DNA of 64,000 bases from Parasedimentitalea denitrificans (lineage in GTDB: Bacteria > Pseudomonadota > Alphaproteobacteria > Rhodobacterales > Rhodobacteraceae), in NCBI RefSeq assembly GCF_011813015.1, contig NZ_QHLQ01000002.1, positions 248,001 through 312,000 on the forward strand, written 5' to 3'. Below are positions 34,864 to 43,679 of the stretch, in pieces (position 1 is the stretch's first letter; every line of letters starts with the position of its first letter). The position numbers and the translations under genes are program-made. The notes beneath the pieces were generated by a model. It worked only from the letters and a program-made list of their open reading frames with translations. It ran no database searches and was not told the DNA's origin.

Positions 34864-36248
34864 AGCAATACCTTTGAGGCCAAGCCCAAGAAGATGAAAA
34901 AACCCATGACATCTGTCGTGGTTGTCACAAAAGTGCCTGAGGCTAGCGCGGGGTCAATACCCATTTTGTCCAGCGTCACCGGCACCACAGTCCCAGCAAA
35001 GCCAGCGATGATCATGTTGAACACCAATGCAGTGCCTATGACTGCTCCCAGCATGGGTGAGCTGAACCACAACATCCCGACGACGCCCAGAACAGCGGCG
35101 AAACACAGCCCGTTCAGCATCCCAACCAGCAACTCTCGGCGGATCACCCGCCAGACGTTGGCGCCGGTCAAATCCTTAGTTGCCAGCGCACGCACCGCAA
35201 CCGTCAGCGACTGAGTGCCAGCATTACCGCCCATCGAGGCTACGATAGGCATCAGAATTGCCAGCGACACCAGTTCGGCAATGGTGGCTTCGAACTGCGA
35301 GATCACCAGCGACGCACAGATCGCAGTGAACAGGTTCACCCCCAACCAGGGCAGTCGCTTTTTCGAGGTATCGGCAACACTGTCCGACAGGGCACTTTCC
35401 CCGACCCCAGCAAGCCGCAGAATGTCCTCTTCGTGTTCTTCATCCAATACCACCATGGCGTCATCAATGGTGATGACACCCACCAATCGGTCGTCACCAT
35501 CCACAACAGGAGCTGAAATCAGGTGGTACTGGTTAAAGGCATAGGCGACCTCTTCCTCATCCTGATCGGCAGGGATGACCTCGAACACCTCTTCTTGCAG
35601 ATCAACCAACAGCACTTCGCGGCGAGCACCCATCAGTTTACCCAGGGTGACATTGCCAATCGGCTTCATCCGCGGATCAACAAGGATGACGTGATAGAAC
35701 TGCTCGGGCAGATCATCGGATTCACGCAAAAAATCGATGGTCTGGCCCACGTTCCAATGCTCGGGTGCCATCACCACTTCGCGCTGCATTAGGCGCCCTG
35801 CGGAATTTTCAGGGTAGGACAGTGACTGCTCGACCGCGACCCGGTCTGCGTCTTCCAGCACATCTAGGATGGCTTCCTGTTGCGGTTCTTCCAGATCTTC
35901 GACCAGATCAACCACATCGTCGGTTTCCAGATCCCTGACCGCTTCGGCCAAAACCTGCGGGTTGAGGATGGGGATCACGTCTTCACGAACGGATTCTTCC
36001 AGCTCGGTCAGGATCTCACCGTCGAACTCGCGTCCGTACAGGTGGATCAACCGCTCCCGGTCGTTTGAATTGATCTGCTCCAACAAGTCGGCGATGTCAG
36101 CCGCGTGTAGCGGTTCCATTAGCCTCGTCAGCTGCTCTTTGTCCTCGGTATCGACAGCATAAAGGATTGCCGCAACCGCACTGCGGTCCAGTTCATATCC
36201 ATCGTCGCGGGTTAGATCACCGCTGCTTTGGTCGCTACCTGGGGTCAT
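34860..36248 (-). CDS. mgtE: MgtE magnesium transporter
   Basis: A 462-residue Mg2+ channel. Residues ~20-145 are the helical N domain (AVAAILYAVDTEDKEQLTRLMEPLHAADIADLLEQ), ~150-275 the CBS pair that senses Mg2+ (AGRLMQREVVMAPEHWNVG; YHLISAPVVDGDDRLVGVITIDD), and the rest five membrane helices with MPIVASMGGNAGTQSLTVAVRAL, the pore signature, and FAGTVVPVTLDKMGIDPALASGTFVTTTTDVMGF. The start at 36248 has AGGCGGAGG upstream and gives the usual length. Confidence 0.95.
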   Translation of the reverse strand: MTPGSDQSSGDLTRDDGYELDRSAVAAILYAVDTEDKEQLTRLMEPLHAADIADLLEQINSNDRERLIHLYGREFDGEILTELEESVREDVIPILNPQVLAEAVRDLETDDVVDLVEDLEEPQQEAILDVLEDADRVAVEQSLSYPENSAGRLMQREVVMAPEHWNVGQTIDFLRESDDLPEQFYHVILVDPRMKPIGNVTLGKLMGARREVLLVDLQEEVFEVIPADQDEEEVAYAFNQYHLISAPVVDGDDRLVGVITIDDAMVVLDEEHEEDILRLAGVGESALSDSVADTSKKRLPWLGVNLFTAICASLVISQFEATIAELVSLAILMPIVASMGGNAGTQSLTVAVRALATKDLTGANVWRVIRRELLVGMLNGLCFAAVLGVVGMLWFSSPMLGAVIGTALVFNMIIAGFAGTVVPVTLDKMGIDPALASGTFVTTTTDVMGFFIFLGLASKVLL

Positions 36249-36381
36249 GGGCTGCCTCCGCCTGTTTGGATGCAAAGTAGAAGAAGCTGCTACCGGAAAA
36301 CAATGACAATGACGTAATTTACCACAACGGCTGCTGCGGCTATCCTGTAGGACACAGTCTGGCAAGGAAAGGACACGCGAT

Positions 36382-37668
36382 ATGAGCACCGAGATTATCC
36401 TGAAGGGGAAGGTTCTATCCTTCTTGCGTTCTCCCTTTGATGAGGGTGCGCCACAGGATGCGGTGCAAGTGTCTGAAGCCGTTGCCATTCGGGATGGGGT
36501 GATCGCAGGCACTGGATCGCTGCAGGACATGCAGACCCTGTTGCCAATGGCACAACTGGTCGATCACGGCGACAAACTGATCATGGCCGGATTCGTTGAT
36601 GCCCATGTGCATTACCCACAGACAGCCATCATCGCCAGCTGGGGCAAGCGGCTGATCGACTGGCTGAATGCCTATACCTTCCCTGAAGAAATGCGGTTTG
36701 GTGACCGCGCTTATGCCGACCAGGTTGCAAATCGGTATCTGGATCTGACAGCAGCCAATGGCACCACCACAGTGTGTTCTTTCTGTACGATCCACCCAGA
36801 AAGCGTCGATGCCCTCTTTTCGGCAGCACAGGCGCGCGGGCAGCGGATTGTAGCAGGCAAGACCTGTATGGATCGTAATGCCCCGGATGGCCTACGCGAC
36901 ACGCCGCAGACTGCATATGATGACAGTGAAGCTCTGATCGCACGATGGCATGGCGTTGATCGGTTAGATTACGCCATTACACCTCGTTTCTCACCAACCT
37001 CGACCCCGGACCAGCTAGAGGCCATGGGGGCGCTTTGGGCCAAGAATCCTGACTGCCTGATGCAAACACATCTGAGCGAGCAGGTTGATGAGATCGAATG
37101 GGTCAAATCTCTGTTTCCGCAGGCACGGGATTATCTGGACACCTACGAAGAGTTTGGCCTGCTGGGCGCGCGCGGATTGTATGGCCACGCCATTCACCTG
37201 GAAGAGCGCGAGCGGCATCGTTTGCGGGAATATGGTGCTGCGCTGGTGCACTGCCCGACTTCGAACACATTCATCGGATCTGGGTTGTTCGACATGAACG
37301 GCCTGATGGCCGAGGGCCAGCGGATCGGTCTGGCCACCGACACTGGTGGCGGGTCAAGCTTTTCCATGCTGCGGACCATGGCGGCGGCTTATGAAGTTGG
37401 CCAGTTACGCGGCACGCCGTTGCACGCATCGCAGCTGTTGTGGCTCGCCACCCAAGGATCCGCGGCGGCGCTGCGGTTGGAGGATAAGATCGGCAACGTT
37501 GCTACGGGTATGGAGGCTGACTTGGTTGTTCTGGATCTGGAGTCGACCCCTGCGATTTCCCAGCGCACTGCGCAGGCGAACGATCTGTGGGAGGCGGTTT
37601 TTGCCACTATTATGATGGGCGATGACCGCGCTGTGGCCGAAGTTTGGATAGGCGGCAAGCCAGTCTAA
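36382..37668 (+). CDS. guaD: Guanine deaminase
   Basis: The 428-residue amidohydrolase removes the amino group of guanine to give xanthine. Metal ligands are in MAGFVDAHVHYPQTAI; the guanine-deaminase signatures LIDWLNAYTFPEE, CPTSNTFIGSGLFD and LATDTGGGSSFSMLRTM are all present, with the final D-LVVLDL domain closing. AAGGA lies before the ATG. It converges with the CAP gene; an 8-oxoguanine deaminase gene lies further on, so two purine-deaminating enzymes are within 3 kb. Confidence 0.96.
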   Translation: MSTEIILKGKVLSFLRSPFDEGAPQDAVQVSEAVAIRDGVIAGTGSLQDMQTLLPMAQLVDHGDKLIMAGFVDAHVHYPQTAIIASWGKRLIDWLNAYTFPEEMRFGDRAYADQVANRYLDLTAANGTTTVCSFCTIHPESVDALFSAAQARGQRIVAGKTCMDRNAPDGLRDTPQTAYDDSEALIARWHGVDRLDYAITPRFSPTSTPDQLEAMGALWAKNPDCLMQTHLSEQVDEIEWVKSLFPQARDYLDTYEEFGLLGARGLYGHAIHLEERERHRLREYGAALVHCPTSNTFIGSGLFDMNGLMAEGQRIGLATDTGGGSSFSMLRTMAAAYEVGQLRGTPLHASQLLWLATQGSAAALRLEDKIGNVATGMEADLVVLDLESTPAISQRTAQANDLWEAVFATIMMGDDRAVAEVWIGGKPV

Positions 37669-37673
37669 GAAAA

Positions 37674-37726
37674 ACGCCCGCAGGCGCGGGCGTGCCTCCG
37701 GCGGAGGTATTTAAGACAAGAAGAAA
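37674..37726 (+). terminator. guaD terminator with roseobacter-type element, copy 2
   Basis: ACGCCCGC-aggc-GCGGGCGT (37674-37693) directly follows the guaD stop, and is joined to a second small hairpin CCTCC-ggc-GGAGG (37695-37707) running into TATTT and a purine tail (ACAAGAAGAAAG). The second part repeats the element at 13757. Confidence 0.6.
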
Positions 37727-37740
37727 GATGGGTTGCGCAT

Positions 37741-38181
37741 TCAACAACCCGGACGCGCCAGCACCATAACCCAGATATTGCCTGACCCGCGGGCCAGTGC
37801 AAATTCGCTGACGGCTTTGTGCAGCATGTTCTTTCGGTGCCCCTGTGACGTTGTCCATGATTGCATGACGTCAACCAATGTAGGTTGGCCTGATGCAATG
37901 TTCTCGGCAGCCGTGCACCAGCCATAGCCGCTGCGCCTGACGCGGTCACCCACGCCTGATCCATCGCTGCCTGTGTGGGAAAAGAAGCCATTTCTGGCCA
38001 TATCCTCGGCGTGGCGGCGGGCTGCTTTTTCCAGTTTCTTGGAATACTGTAATTCAGGCAGGTTCCTGTCTGACCGAAGAGCATTGATGCTGCTGGTGGC
38101 AGCGCTGCGATCGACGTCAGCAGCCGAGACAGGCAAGGCCCAAAACAGCAGGCTGATCAGGACCAGTGTCAGGCGTTTCAA
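37741..38181 (-). CDS. Secreted CAP-domain (SCP-like) protein
   Basis: A 146-residue protein with a signal peptide (to about residue 20, LVLISLLFWALPVSAA) and a compact CAP domain: INALRSDRNLPELQYSKKLEKAARRHAEDMARNGFFSHTG, the GYGWCTAAENIASGQ strand and WTTSQGHRKNMLHKAVSEFALAR. The CAP signature histidines and glutamate (H in AARRHAEDM, E in AAENIA, H in QGHRKNML) are in place. Bacterial CAP proteins are extracellular with unclear activity. The start is TTG with GGAGG upstream, 5 bases after the 8-oxoguanine deaminase stop. Confidence 0.9.
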   Translation of the reverse strand: MKRLTLVLISLLFWALPVSAADVDRSAATSSINALRSDRNLPELQYSKKLEKAARRHAEDMARNGFFSHTGSDGSGVGDRVRRSGYGWCTAAENIASGQPTLVDVMQSWTTSQGHRKNMLHKAVSEFALARGSGNIWVMVLARPGC

Positions 38182-38185
38182 CTGT

Positions 38186-39523
38186 TCAAGCCTCCATCAA
38201 TTTGCGCGCCAATGTGTTGTGACGCTGTAGCAGTTGCGGCAGATCCAGAGAAGTGATTTCACCGCCGCGCACGATTTGACGCCCCTCTACAAAGAGATGT
38301 TTTACCTGCGTGGGGCCAGCAAGCAACAGCGCGGCGGGATCCCAGCTGCCGCTGGAGCTGACACCTGTGGTGTCCCAGATGGCGATGTCGGCGCGTTTAC
38401 CGGGAGCCAGGCGGCCACAGTCGGGACGACCAAGGATATCAGCCCCGCCACGGGTGGCCATTTCTAACGCCTCATAGGCGCTCATCGCGTCAGCGCCGTT
38501 TTGCACGCGCTGCAGCAGCATCGACTGACGCGCCTCGCCGATCAGATTTGCTGCGTCATTACTGGCTGAGCCGTCAACACCCAGGCCAACCGGCACGCCT
38601 GCATCTCGCATCTGGCGTACCGGGGCGATGCCGCTGCCAAGGCGGCAGTTGGAACAGGGGCAGTGAGCGACACCGGTGCGAGAGCTGGCAAACAGATCGA
38701 TTTCAGTGACGTCCAATTTGACGCAATGGGCATGCCAGACATCGTCACCGGTCCAGCCAAGGTCTTCGGCATATTGGCCGGGGCGGCAGCCGAACTGGGA
38801 TTCGGAGTAGGCGACGTCTTCGTCATTTTCAGCTAGGTGAGTGTGCAGCATCACCCCCTTGTCACGGGCCAGTATCGCAGTGTCGCGCATCAACCCACGG
38901 CTGACCGAGAAAGGCGAGCAAGGTGCAAGACCAACGCGGCACATTGATCCTTCGGCCGGGTCGTGAAAGGCGTCTACTACCCGGATCATGTCGTTCAGGA
39001 TGGCCTCTTCCTGTTCGACCAGCGCATCGGGTGGCAATCCGCCGTCGCTTTCACCAATGCTCATGGCGCCTCGGGTGGGGTGGAACCGCAGGCCAACTGT
39101 TGCGGCGGCGTGAATGGTGTCCTCTAGCCGAGAGCCATTCGGGTAAAGGTAAAGGTGGTCTGAGCTGAGCGTGCAGCCAGACAGGGCCAGTTCGACCAGG
39201 CCTAGCTGTGCTGAAACGAACATCTCGTCCGGGCCAAAGCGACCCCAGATTGGGTAGAGCCGCTGTAACCAGCCGAACAGCAGCGCGTCCTGAGCGCCGG
39301 GAACGGCGCGGGTCAGGTTTTGGTACAGATGATGATGGGTATTCACCAACCCCGGGGTGACCACACAGCCACGACCCGAGATGACGTCACCTGTAGTTTG
39401 CAGCCCCTGCCCCACGGCAGCCACTACGCCATCACGGATCAGCAAGTCGGCACCATGCAGTACCTGCCCGCCATCATCCATTGTGATAATGGTATCGGCT
39501 TTTTGAATCAGAGTTTCTGGCAT
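38186..39523 (-). CDS. 8-oxoguanine deaminase (amidohydrolase)
   Basis: A 445-residue amidohydrolase. The metal motif is VTPGLVNTHHHLYQNLTRAVPGAQDALLFGWLQRLYPIW, followed by CTLSSDHLYLYPNG and RFHPTRGAMSIGESDGGLPPD, a combination I associate with the 8-oxoguanine deaminase group; MLHTHLAENDEDVAYS, HAHCVKLD, AHCPCSNCRLGSGIAP and GLGVDGSASNDAANL complete the barrel. It would deaminate oxidised guanine to urate. ATG at 39523 chosen by homology. Alternative: a related atrazine-chlorohydrolase-like deaminase. Confidence 0.88.
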   Translation of the reverse strand: MPETLIQKADTIITMDDGGQVLHGADLLIRDGVVAAVGQGLQTTGDVISGRGCVVTPGLVNTHHHLYQNLTRAVPGAQDALLFGWLQRLYPIWGRFGPDEMFVSAQLGLVELALSGCTLSSDHLYLYPNGSRLEDTIHAAATVGLRFHPTRGAMSIGESDGGLPPDALVEQEEAILNDMIRVVDAFHDPAEGSMCRVGLAPCSPFSVSRGLMRDTAILARDKGVMLHTHLAENDEDVAYSESQFGCRPGQYAEDLGWTGDDVWHAHCVKLDVTEIDLFASSRTGVAHCPCSNCRLGSGIAPVRQMRDAGVPVGLGVDGSASNDAANLIGEARQSMLLQRVQNGADAMSAYEALEMATRGGADILGRPDCGRLAPGKRADIAIWDTTGVSSSGSWDPAALLLAGPTQVKHLFVEGRQIVRGGEITSLDLPQLLQRHNTLARKLMEA

Positions 39524-39633
39524 TTTGCCCTCACACTTCGCATTTGGCCCGCTTCGGTACGAAGTGTGTAGTGTCGCCGACAGAAGGGGCAAAGGACTCG
39601 GCTAGTGTCAAATAACCGACGGTCCCCTTACGC

Positions 39634-40431
39634 TCAAGCGTTTTTCAGAATATCCAAGGCAGCGGCGTGAATATTTGGATTGGCCGCAGCCAAGACCCGA
39701 CCGCCATCGTGAGCCGGACCGCCTTGCCAGTTGGTGACAACGCCGCCAGCCGCCTGGATTACTGCGATGGGGCCCTGAATATCATAGGCATTCAATCCTG
39801 CCTCGATCACCAGATCCACCTGCCCTGCTGCCAGCAGCGCATAGGCGTAGCAATCCATCCCATAGCGGGCCAGTTTGACCTGGCTGGCAACACTTTCGAA
39901 CCCGGCGCGTTCTTGCGGGGTGCCGACCTCGGGGAAAGTGGTGAACAAAATGGCTTGATCCAGGTTGCTAGTTGTCCGGGTTCGCAGGGGCTGAGATCCC
40001 ATCGGCCCTGTCATGTCTGCGCCGTTCGCAGATCCGACAAAGCGTTCACCTGTGTAGGGTTGATCGACAATGCCCATAAATGGGCCGTTGTCATCGCTGA
40101 GGGCGATCAACACGCCCCAGGTTGGGGTGCCACTGATAAAACCTCGGGTGCCGTCGATTGGGTCCAGAACCCAAGTGCGGCCAGAGGTTCCAGATGTTTG
40201 GCCAAACTCTTCGCCCCAGATGCCATCATCGGGCCGGTGTTCACCTAAAACAACTCGCATCGCCTGTTCAGCGGCACGATCCGCAATGGTCACGGGGTCA
40301 AAACCCTCTGCCAGCTTGTTCTCGGCATTCAGGTCGGAACGGCGGAAGTGAGGTAGGATTGCAGCGCCGGCAGCATCGGCCAGCATATGAGCAATCTCGA
40401 GGTCGGTAAACGCGGTTGAGGTCATCCCCAT
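39634..40431 (-). CDS. Inositol-monophosphatase family phosphatase, histidinol-phosphatase-like
   Basis: This 265-residue Mg2+-dependent phosphatase keeps WGEEFGQ and WVLDPIDGTRGFISGTPTWGVLIAL, the metal-binding motifs of the IMPase/HisN group, and YDIQGPIAVIQAAGGVVTNWQGG near the end. The R after DGT (DGTRGFISG) is the pattern of HisN-type histidinol-phosphatases, which complete histidine synthesis in alphaproteobacteria lacking HisB-N. M1 and M3 are both possible starts. Downstream is 8-oxoguanine deaminase, upstream an XRE regulator. Confidence 0.88.
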   Translation of the reverse strand: MGMTSTAFTDLEIAHMLADAAGAAILPHFRRSDLNAENKLAEGFDPVTIADRAAEQAMRVVLGEHRPDDGIWGEEFGQTSGTSGRTWVLDPIDGTRGFISGTPTWGVLIALSDDNGPFMGIVDQPYTGERFVGSANGADMTGPMGSQPLRTRTTSNLDQAILFTTFPEVGTPQERAGFESVASQVKLARYGMDCYAYALLAAGQVDLVIEAGLNAYDIQGPIAVIQAAGGVVTNWQGGPAHDGGRVLAAANPNIHAAALDILKNA

Positions 40432-40479
40432 CGGTTGCCACTCAACCGCGTCTATTGCAAGCCAAAAGGCCGATCGCGA

Positions 40480-40851
40480 TCAGGCCACGTCGCTGAGCAC
40501 ACGCGCCAGTTCGAACAGGCGGCGGCGCTGGTTTTCAGGGATCGCATAGTAGGACCGAACCAAGTCCAAAGCTTCCTTGTCACCCATCAGGTCTGCAGGC
40601 ACCGAGGATTTGTCAGCTCCAGCTTCGTCAGCCCCATCCAGGCCTTCGAAAAAGAAGCTCACCGGAACAGTCAGTGAGTCCGCGATATCCCAAAGGCGAG
40701 AGGCACTGACACGGTTTGCACCGGTTTCATATTTCTGAATCTGCTGGAACTTGATACCGACCTGTTCGGCCAGCTGCTGTTGGGTCATTCCAGTCAACCA
40801 GCGGCGGTGCCGGATGCGCTTCCCCACATGCACGTCTACGGGATGAGCCAT
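40480..40851 (-). CDS. XRE-family regulator, PraR/PhrR-like
   Basis: A 123-residue DNA-binding protein with the helix-turn-helix motif near the N-terminus: VHVGKRIRHRRWLTGMTQQQLAEQVGIKFQQIQKYETGANRVSASRL, then VPVSFFFEGL, a pattern shared with rhizobial PhrR/PraR regulators. The C-terminal helix region (ALDLVRSYYAIPENQRRRLFELARVLS) is also family-typical. These regulators affect stress, quorum sensing or attachment. GAGGAG lies before the ATG; GTTTG-agtgc-CAAAC at 40885-40899 could be its own operator. Confidence 0.88.
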   Translation of the reverse strand: MAHPVDVHVGKRIRHRRWLTGMTQQQLAEQVGIKFQQIQKYETGANRVSASRLWDIADSLTVPVSFFFEGLDGADEAGADKSSVPADLMGDKEALDLVRSYYAIPENQRRRLFELARVLSDVA

Positions 40852-41220
40852 GCTTATCTCCTCATGTAAAATTATCGGTCATAGGTTTGAGTGCCAAACT
40901 TAGATTGAAACCTTACGCAGACCACTCTGCACAGCCTTCAATCCGTCCCCATCAACAATCCAAACTCAACCACTGCTATTAACACTACGCTCTTCTTGGT
41001 TGAATTCAACCCCAGCGTCACTCGGTTCACGGTTTCTTTATTCCAAATATCTGATTTCGGGGGCCTTTTTTCTCACGTTTTTCGTGTAAATATCCTCTAC
41101 CGCTCCTCCCCAAAAATAGCGAGGGTTGGTTTTGATGATTCTCCGTTAACAGTTCTTGTCGGAAACTTCTTAGCGCCGGTAAAAAACTTCTTAGCGTTCG
41201 GAAAAATAGAGATTTTTAAT
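40852..41220. other. AT-rich intergenic region with 21-bp-spaced direct repeats
   Basis: A 369-base gap between the divergent XRE and quinone-oxidoreductase genes, visibly AT-richer than its neighbours. The 13-base sequence AAACTTCTTAGCG occurs twice, at 41163-41175 and 41184-41196, starting 21 bases apart (two helical turns). The frame from 40996 that continues into the oxidoreductase looks like untranslated sequence rather than protein. Several A/T runs could hold promoters, but I cannot place one confidently. Confidence 0.5.
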
Positions 41221-42186
41221 ATGCATGCCTATCATATGTCTGCCTCTAACGCTGAGCCTCGCCTGGTTCATCTCGACTGCCCCGAACCGGGTTTAGGTCA
41301 AATTCAGGTCAAAGTTTTCGCCTGTGGGTTGAATTTTGCAGATATACTTATGCAAAATTCTACATATCAGGACACACCCAAGGCCCCGTTCACTCTGGGA
41401 ATGGAGATTTCCGGGGTCATTACAGCGATCGGGCCGGAGGTTTCTGGGCTCTCGCTAGGGGATCGGGTCGCGGTGTTTTGCGGCCATGGCGGGCTGGCGG
41501 AACGTGGAGTATTTGACGCCAACCGCGCAATCAAAATTCCTGACCAAATGTCATTTGAACAGGCCGCAGCGTTTCAGATCACCTATGGCACCGGCCATGT
41601 CGCCTTGGATCACTGTGCACGGTTGCAACCCGGCGAAACACTATTGGTGACTGGTGCGGCCGGCGGTGCCGGGCTGACGGCTGTTGAAATAGGCAAACAG
41701 ATGGGCGCGCGGGTGATTGCGCAGGCTCGTGGGGCTGACAAGCTCGCAATCGCGCGCGCTGCAGGGGCAGATCACCTGATTGATGCAGATGAAGATTTGC
41801 GAAGCATGGTGAAATCACTTGGCGGGGCGAATGTCGTCTACGATGTCGTCGGCGGTGATGTGTGGAAAGCAGCATTCAGGGCCACAAACCCCGGTGGTCG
41901 CCTGCTGCCAATTGGGTTCGCCGGTGGCGAAGTCCCTCAGATTCCGGCCAATCACTTGCTTGTTAAAAACCTGACGGTCATTGGATTTTACATCGGGGGG
42001 TATCTCAAATCCCATCCCGACGTCGTACATGGCTCCATGAAGACCCTGTTGGAATGGTTTGTCGATGGGAAGTTGCAGCCGCATATCAGCCACTGCCTGC
42101 CGCTAGACCGAGTTGCAGAGGGTATGGACCTGCTTCGCAACCGAAAGTCGACGGGCAAAGTTGTGATTACAATGCCCGAAACCTAA
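41221..42186 (+). CDS. NADPH:quinone oxidoreductase (zinc-less MDR family)
   Basis: The 321-residue protein is a medium-chain reductase without structural zinc: GLNFADILMQNSTYQDTPKAPFTLGMEISGVI, the nucleotide-binding LLVTGAAGGAGLTAVEIGKQMGARVIAQARG and PIGFAGGEVPQIPANHLLVKNLTVIGFYIGGY. Such enzymes reduce quinones or enoyl-CoA-type substrates using NADPH. I start it at the ATG at 41221, where homology begins; the 75-codon extension is rejected. No good ribosome-binding site is seen at 41221 or at the next ATG (41236). Confidence 0.88.
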   Translation: MHAYHMSASNAEPRLVHLDCPEPGLGQIQVKVFACGLNFADILMQNSTYQDTPKAPFTLGMEISGVITAIGPEVSGLSLGDRVAVFCGHGGLAERGVFDANRAIKIPDQMSFEQAAAFQITYGTGHVALDHCARLQPGETLLVTGAAGGAGLTAVEIGKQMGARVIAQARGADKLAIARAAGADHLIDADEDLRSMVKSLGGANVVYDVVGGDVWKAAFRATNPGGRLLPIGFAGGEVPQIPANHLLVKNLTVIGFYIGGYLKSHPDVVHGSMKTLLEWFVDGKLQPHISHCLPLDRVAEGMDLLRNRKSTGKVVITMPET

Positions 42187-42271
42187 CCGCAGACCTGTGA
42201 ATTGGTTTCGGACCGCTGCTATGCATCTCAGAATATTAGTGCAGCCCGACATATGGCCGGACTACAAACAA

Positions 42272-43159
42272 TTAGGCCGCATGCCACTGGGCCGATGCCA
42301 AGGGTGTTGGAACACTGCTAAAGGCTTGGCGCAGAAAATCCGACATCTCGGCGACAATATGTGACCCAGTCGCCTCGGCGCCATACAGGTTGATTTTTTG
42401 CACAGGCAGGTCTGGCAGGCTTCCGCCATGGTCGATTTGGACCAAATGCTGCGGCTCAGTGCCATCAATCATTGTTTGGACAGCCAGATCCGCCGCAACC
42501 GTCACTTCGATAGTCCGGTCGCTTTCGGTTTCCACAACCATGTCCCAAGAGATTCCGGCCTTGTCCAGCCGTTCTACTGCTTTGGGGCGGAACGTACAGA
42601 ACCGGCAAAAGGCCATCGGTAAAGGCCGCTGTCGCCATGCAGAGCCACCCGGCGCGCCGATCCAGCGCAGCGGACGTTCGGCCAGCGTTTCGCTTTCATC
42701 GTTGCTGGCGCTTTCAGTGGTCAGAATCAGATCACACTCGCCCTTGCCAAACTGCTCTTTCAACTGACGTGTATTGCTGGCGACCATTTGCACCCGTACC
42801 CGGGGATAAGCGGCATTGAAACGTTGCAGCACTTGCGGAATCGCTGGGTAGACAATGTCATAGGGTACACCCAGTACGATCTCCCCCTCATAGACCTGAT
42901 CCGTCAGCCGTCCAATGACTTCGTCGTTCAGCGATACCATACGGCGCGCATAGGCCAATAGCTGCTCGCCAGAAGCCGTCAATGCAATGGTGCGGCCCGA
43001 GCGATCCAGTAATTGCAGCCCCAGAAGTTCCTCTAGACGCTTCAACTGCATGGACACCGCAGACTGGGTCAAATGCAAAAACCCGGCTGCTCGTGTCACA
43101 CCGCCGTTATCTGCCACAGCTACAAAAGAACGCAGTGTGGTGATGTCGAGATTTCGCAT
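42272..43159 (-). CDS. LysR-family transcriptional regulator
   Basis: A 295-residue LysR protein: helix-turn-helix LRSFVAVADNGGVTRAAGFLHLTQSAVSMQLKRLEELLGLQLLDRSGR, then the effector domain from about residue 90 (GEIVLGVPYDIVYPAIPQVLQRFNAAYP). The target and effector are unknown. ATG at 43159 has AAGGAT upstream; GTG at 43165 is also possible. It diverges from the DUF1127 gene with ATCAA-n5-TTGAT between, a pairing seen repeatedly in roseobacters. Confidence 0.9.
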   Translation of the reverse strand: MRNLDITTLRSFVAVADNGGVTRAAGFLHLTQSAVSMQLKRLEELLGLQLLDRSGRTIALTASGEQLLAYARRMVSLNDEVIGRLTDQVYEGEIVLGVPYDIVYPAIPQVLQRFNAAYPRVRVQMVASNTRQLKEQFGKGECDLILTTESASNDESETLAERPLRWIGAPGGSAWRQRPLPMAFCRFCTFRPKAVERLDKAGISWDMVVETESDRTIEVTVAADLAVQTMIDGTEPQHLVQIDHGGSLPDLPVQKINLYGAEATGSHIVAEMSDFLRQAFSSVPTPLASAQWHAA

Positions 43160-43227
43160 TATCACAATCCTTGATGGGTTGGTTCAAAAACATTCGTTTC
43201 CAATATCAATCACATTCCGCCATATAC

Positions 43228-43249
43228 ATCAACAGAATTGATCAACAGA
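43228..43249. promoter_or_regulatory. Candidate LysR site between lysR and DUF1127
   Basis: ATCAA-cagaa-TTGAT (43228-43242) is an inverted repeat with LysR-like T-rich arms, and ATCAACAGA recurs in direct orientation at 43241-43249, 13 bases on. The location in the short divergent region suits autoregulation. Confidence 0.4.
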
Positions 43250-43286
43250 TCGAAAAACATCAAGATCTCCGGAAAGGACAAGAACA

Positions 43287-43496
43287 ATGACCTATATCGC
43301 AAACACCTGCACACCCGCTCCACGCCGCTCCTCCCTGATCTCGGGCATTGCTGCGCGTCTTGCAGTCTGGAAACAGCGCCGCGTTCTGAAAGCCCTGAGC
43401 GATAGCGCATTGGAAGACATTGGCTTGACACGCCGCCAAGCCGACGCTGAAGCCCGCCGCACATTCTGGGATGCCCCAGACACATGGCGCTGCTAA
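43287..43496 (+). CDS. DUF1127 (YjiS-like) small protein
   Basis: This 69-residue basic protein ends with the DUF1127 signature: ALSDSALEDIGLTRRQADAEARRTFWDAPDTWRC, preceded by ARLAVWKQRRVLK. Small DUF1127 proteins in Rhodobacter and Agrobacterium influence RNA turnover, phosphate and carbon metabolism in some cases. AAAGGACAAG lies upstream. It is divergent from the LysR gene and is followed by a terminator, so it forms its own transcription unit. Confidence 0.92.
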   Translation: MTYIANTCTPAPRRSSLISGIAARLAVWKQRRVLKALSDSALEDIGLTRRQADAEARRTFWDAPDTWRC

Positions 43497-43527
43497 GCCG
43501 GTAAAATACGGTCAAAACACATGATGA

Positions 43528-43567
43528 AAAGGACGGGAGCCCAGAATGGCCCCGTCCTTTCGCGTTT
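43528..43567 (+). terminator. Intrinsic terminator after the DUF1127 gene
   Basis: AAAGGACGGG (43528-43537) pairs with CCCGTCCTTT (43551-43560) around a 13-base loop and is followed by CGCGTTTTT. Confidence 0.8.
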
Positions 43568-43679
43568 TTCCGTCAAATTGACTACGAAATACTTGAATAT
43601 CAACTGCGTTCACCCGATATTTAGCGGGAGCGCAGCCGCAACTGGCGATGCAAGAGATTTCAAACGGAGACCATGACAC

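Noticed and set aside
40996..41220. 75-codon extension of the quinone oxidoreductase
   Set aside because: AT-rich leader with direct repeats; no similarity to the family's N-terminus.
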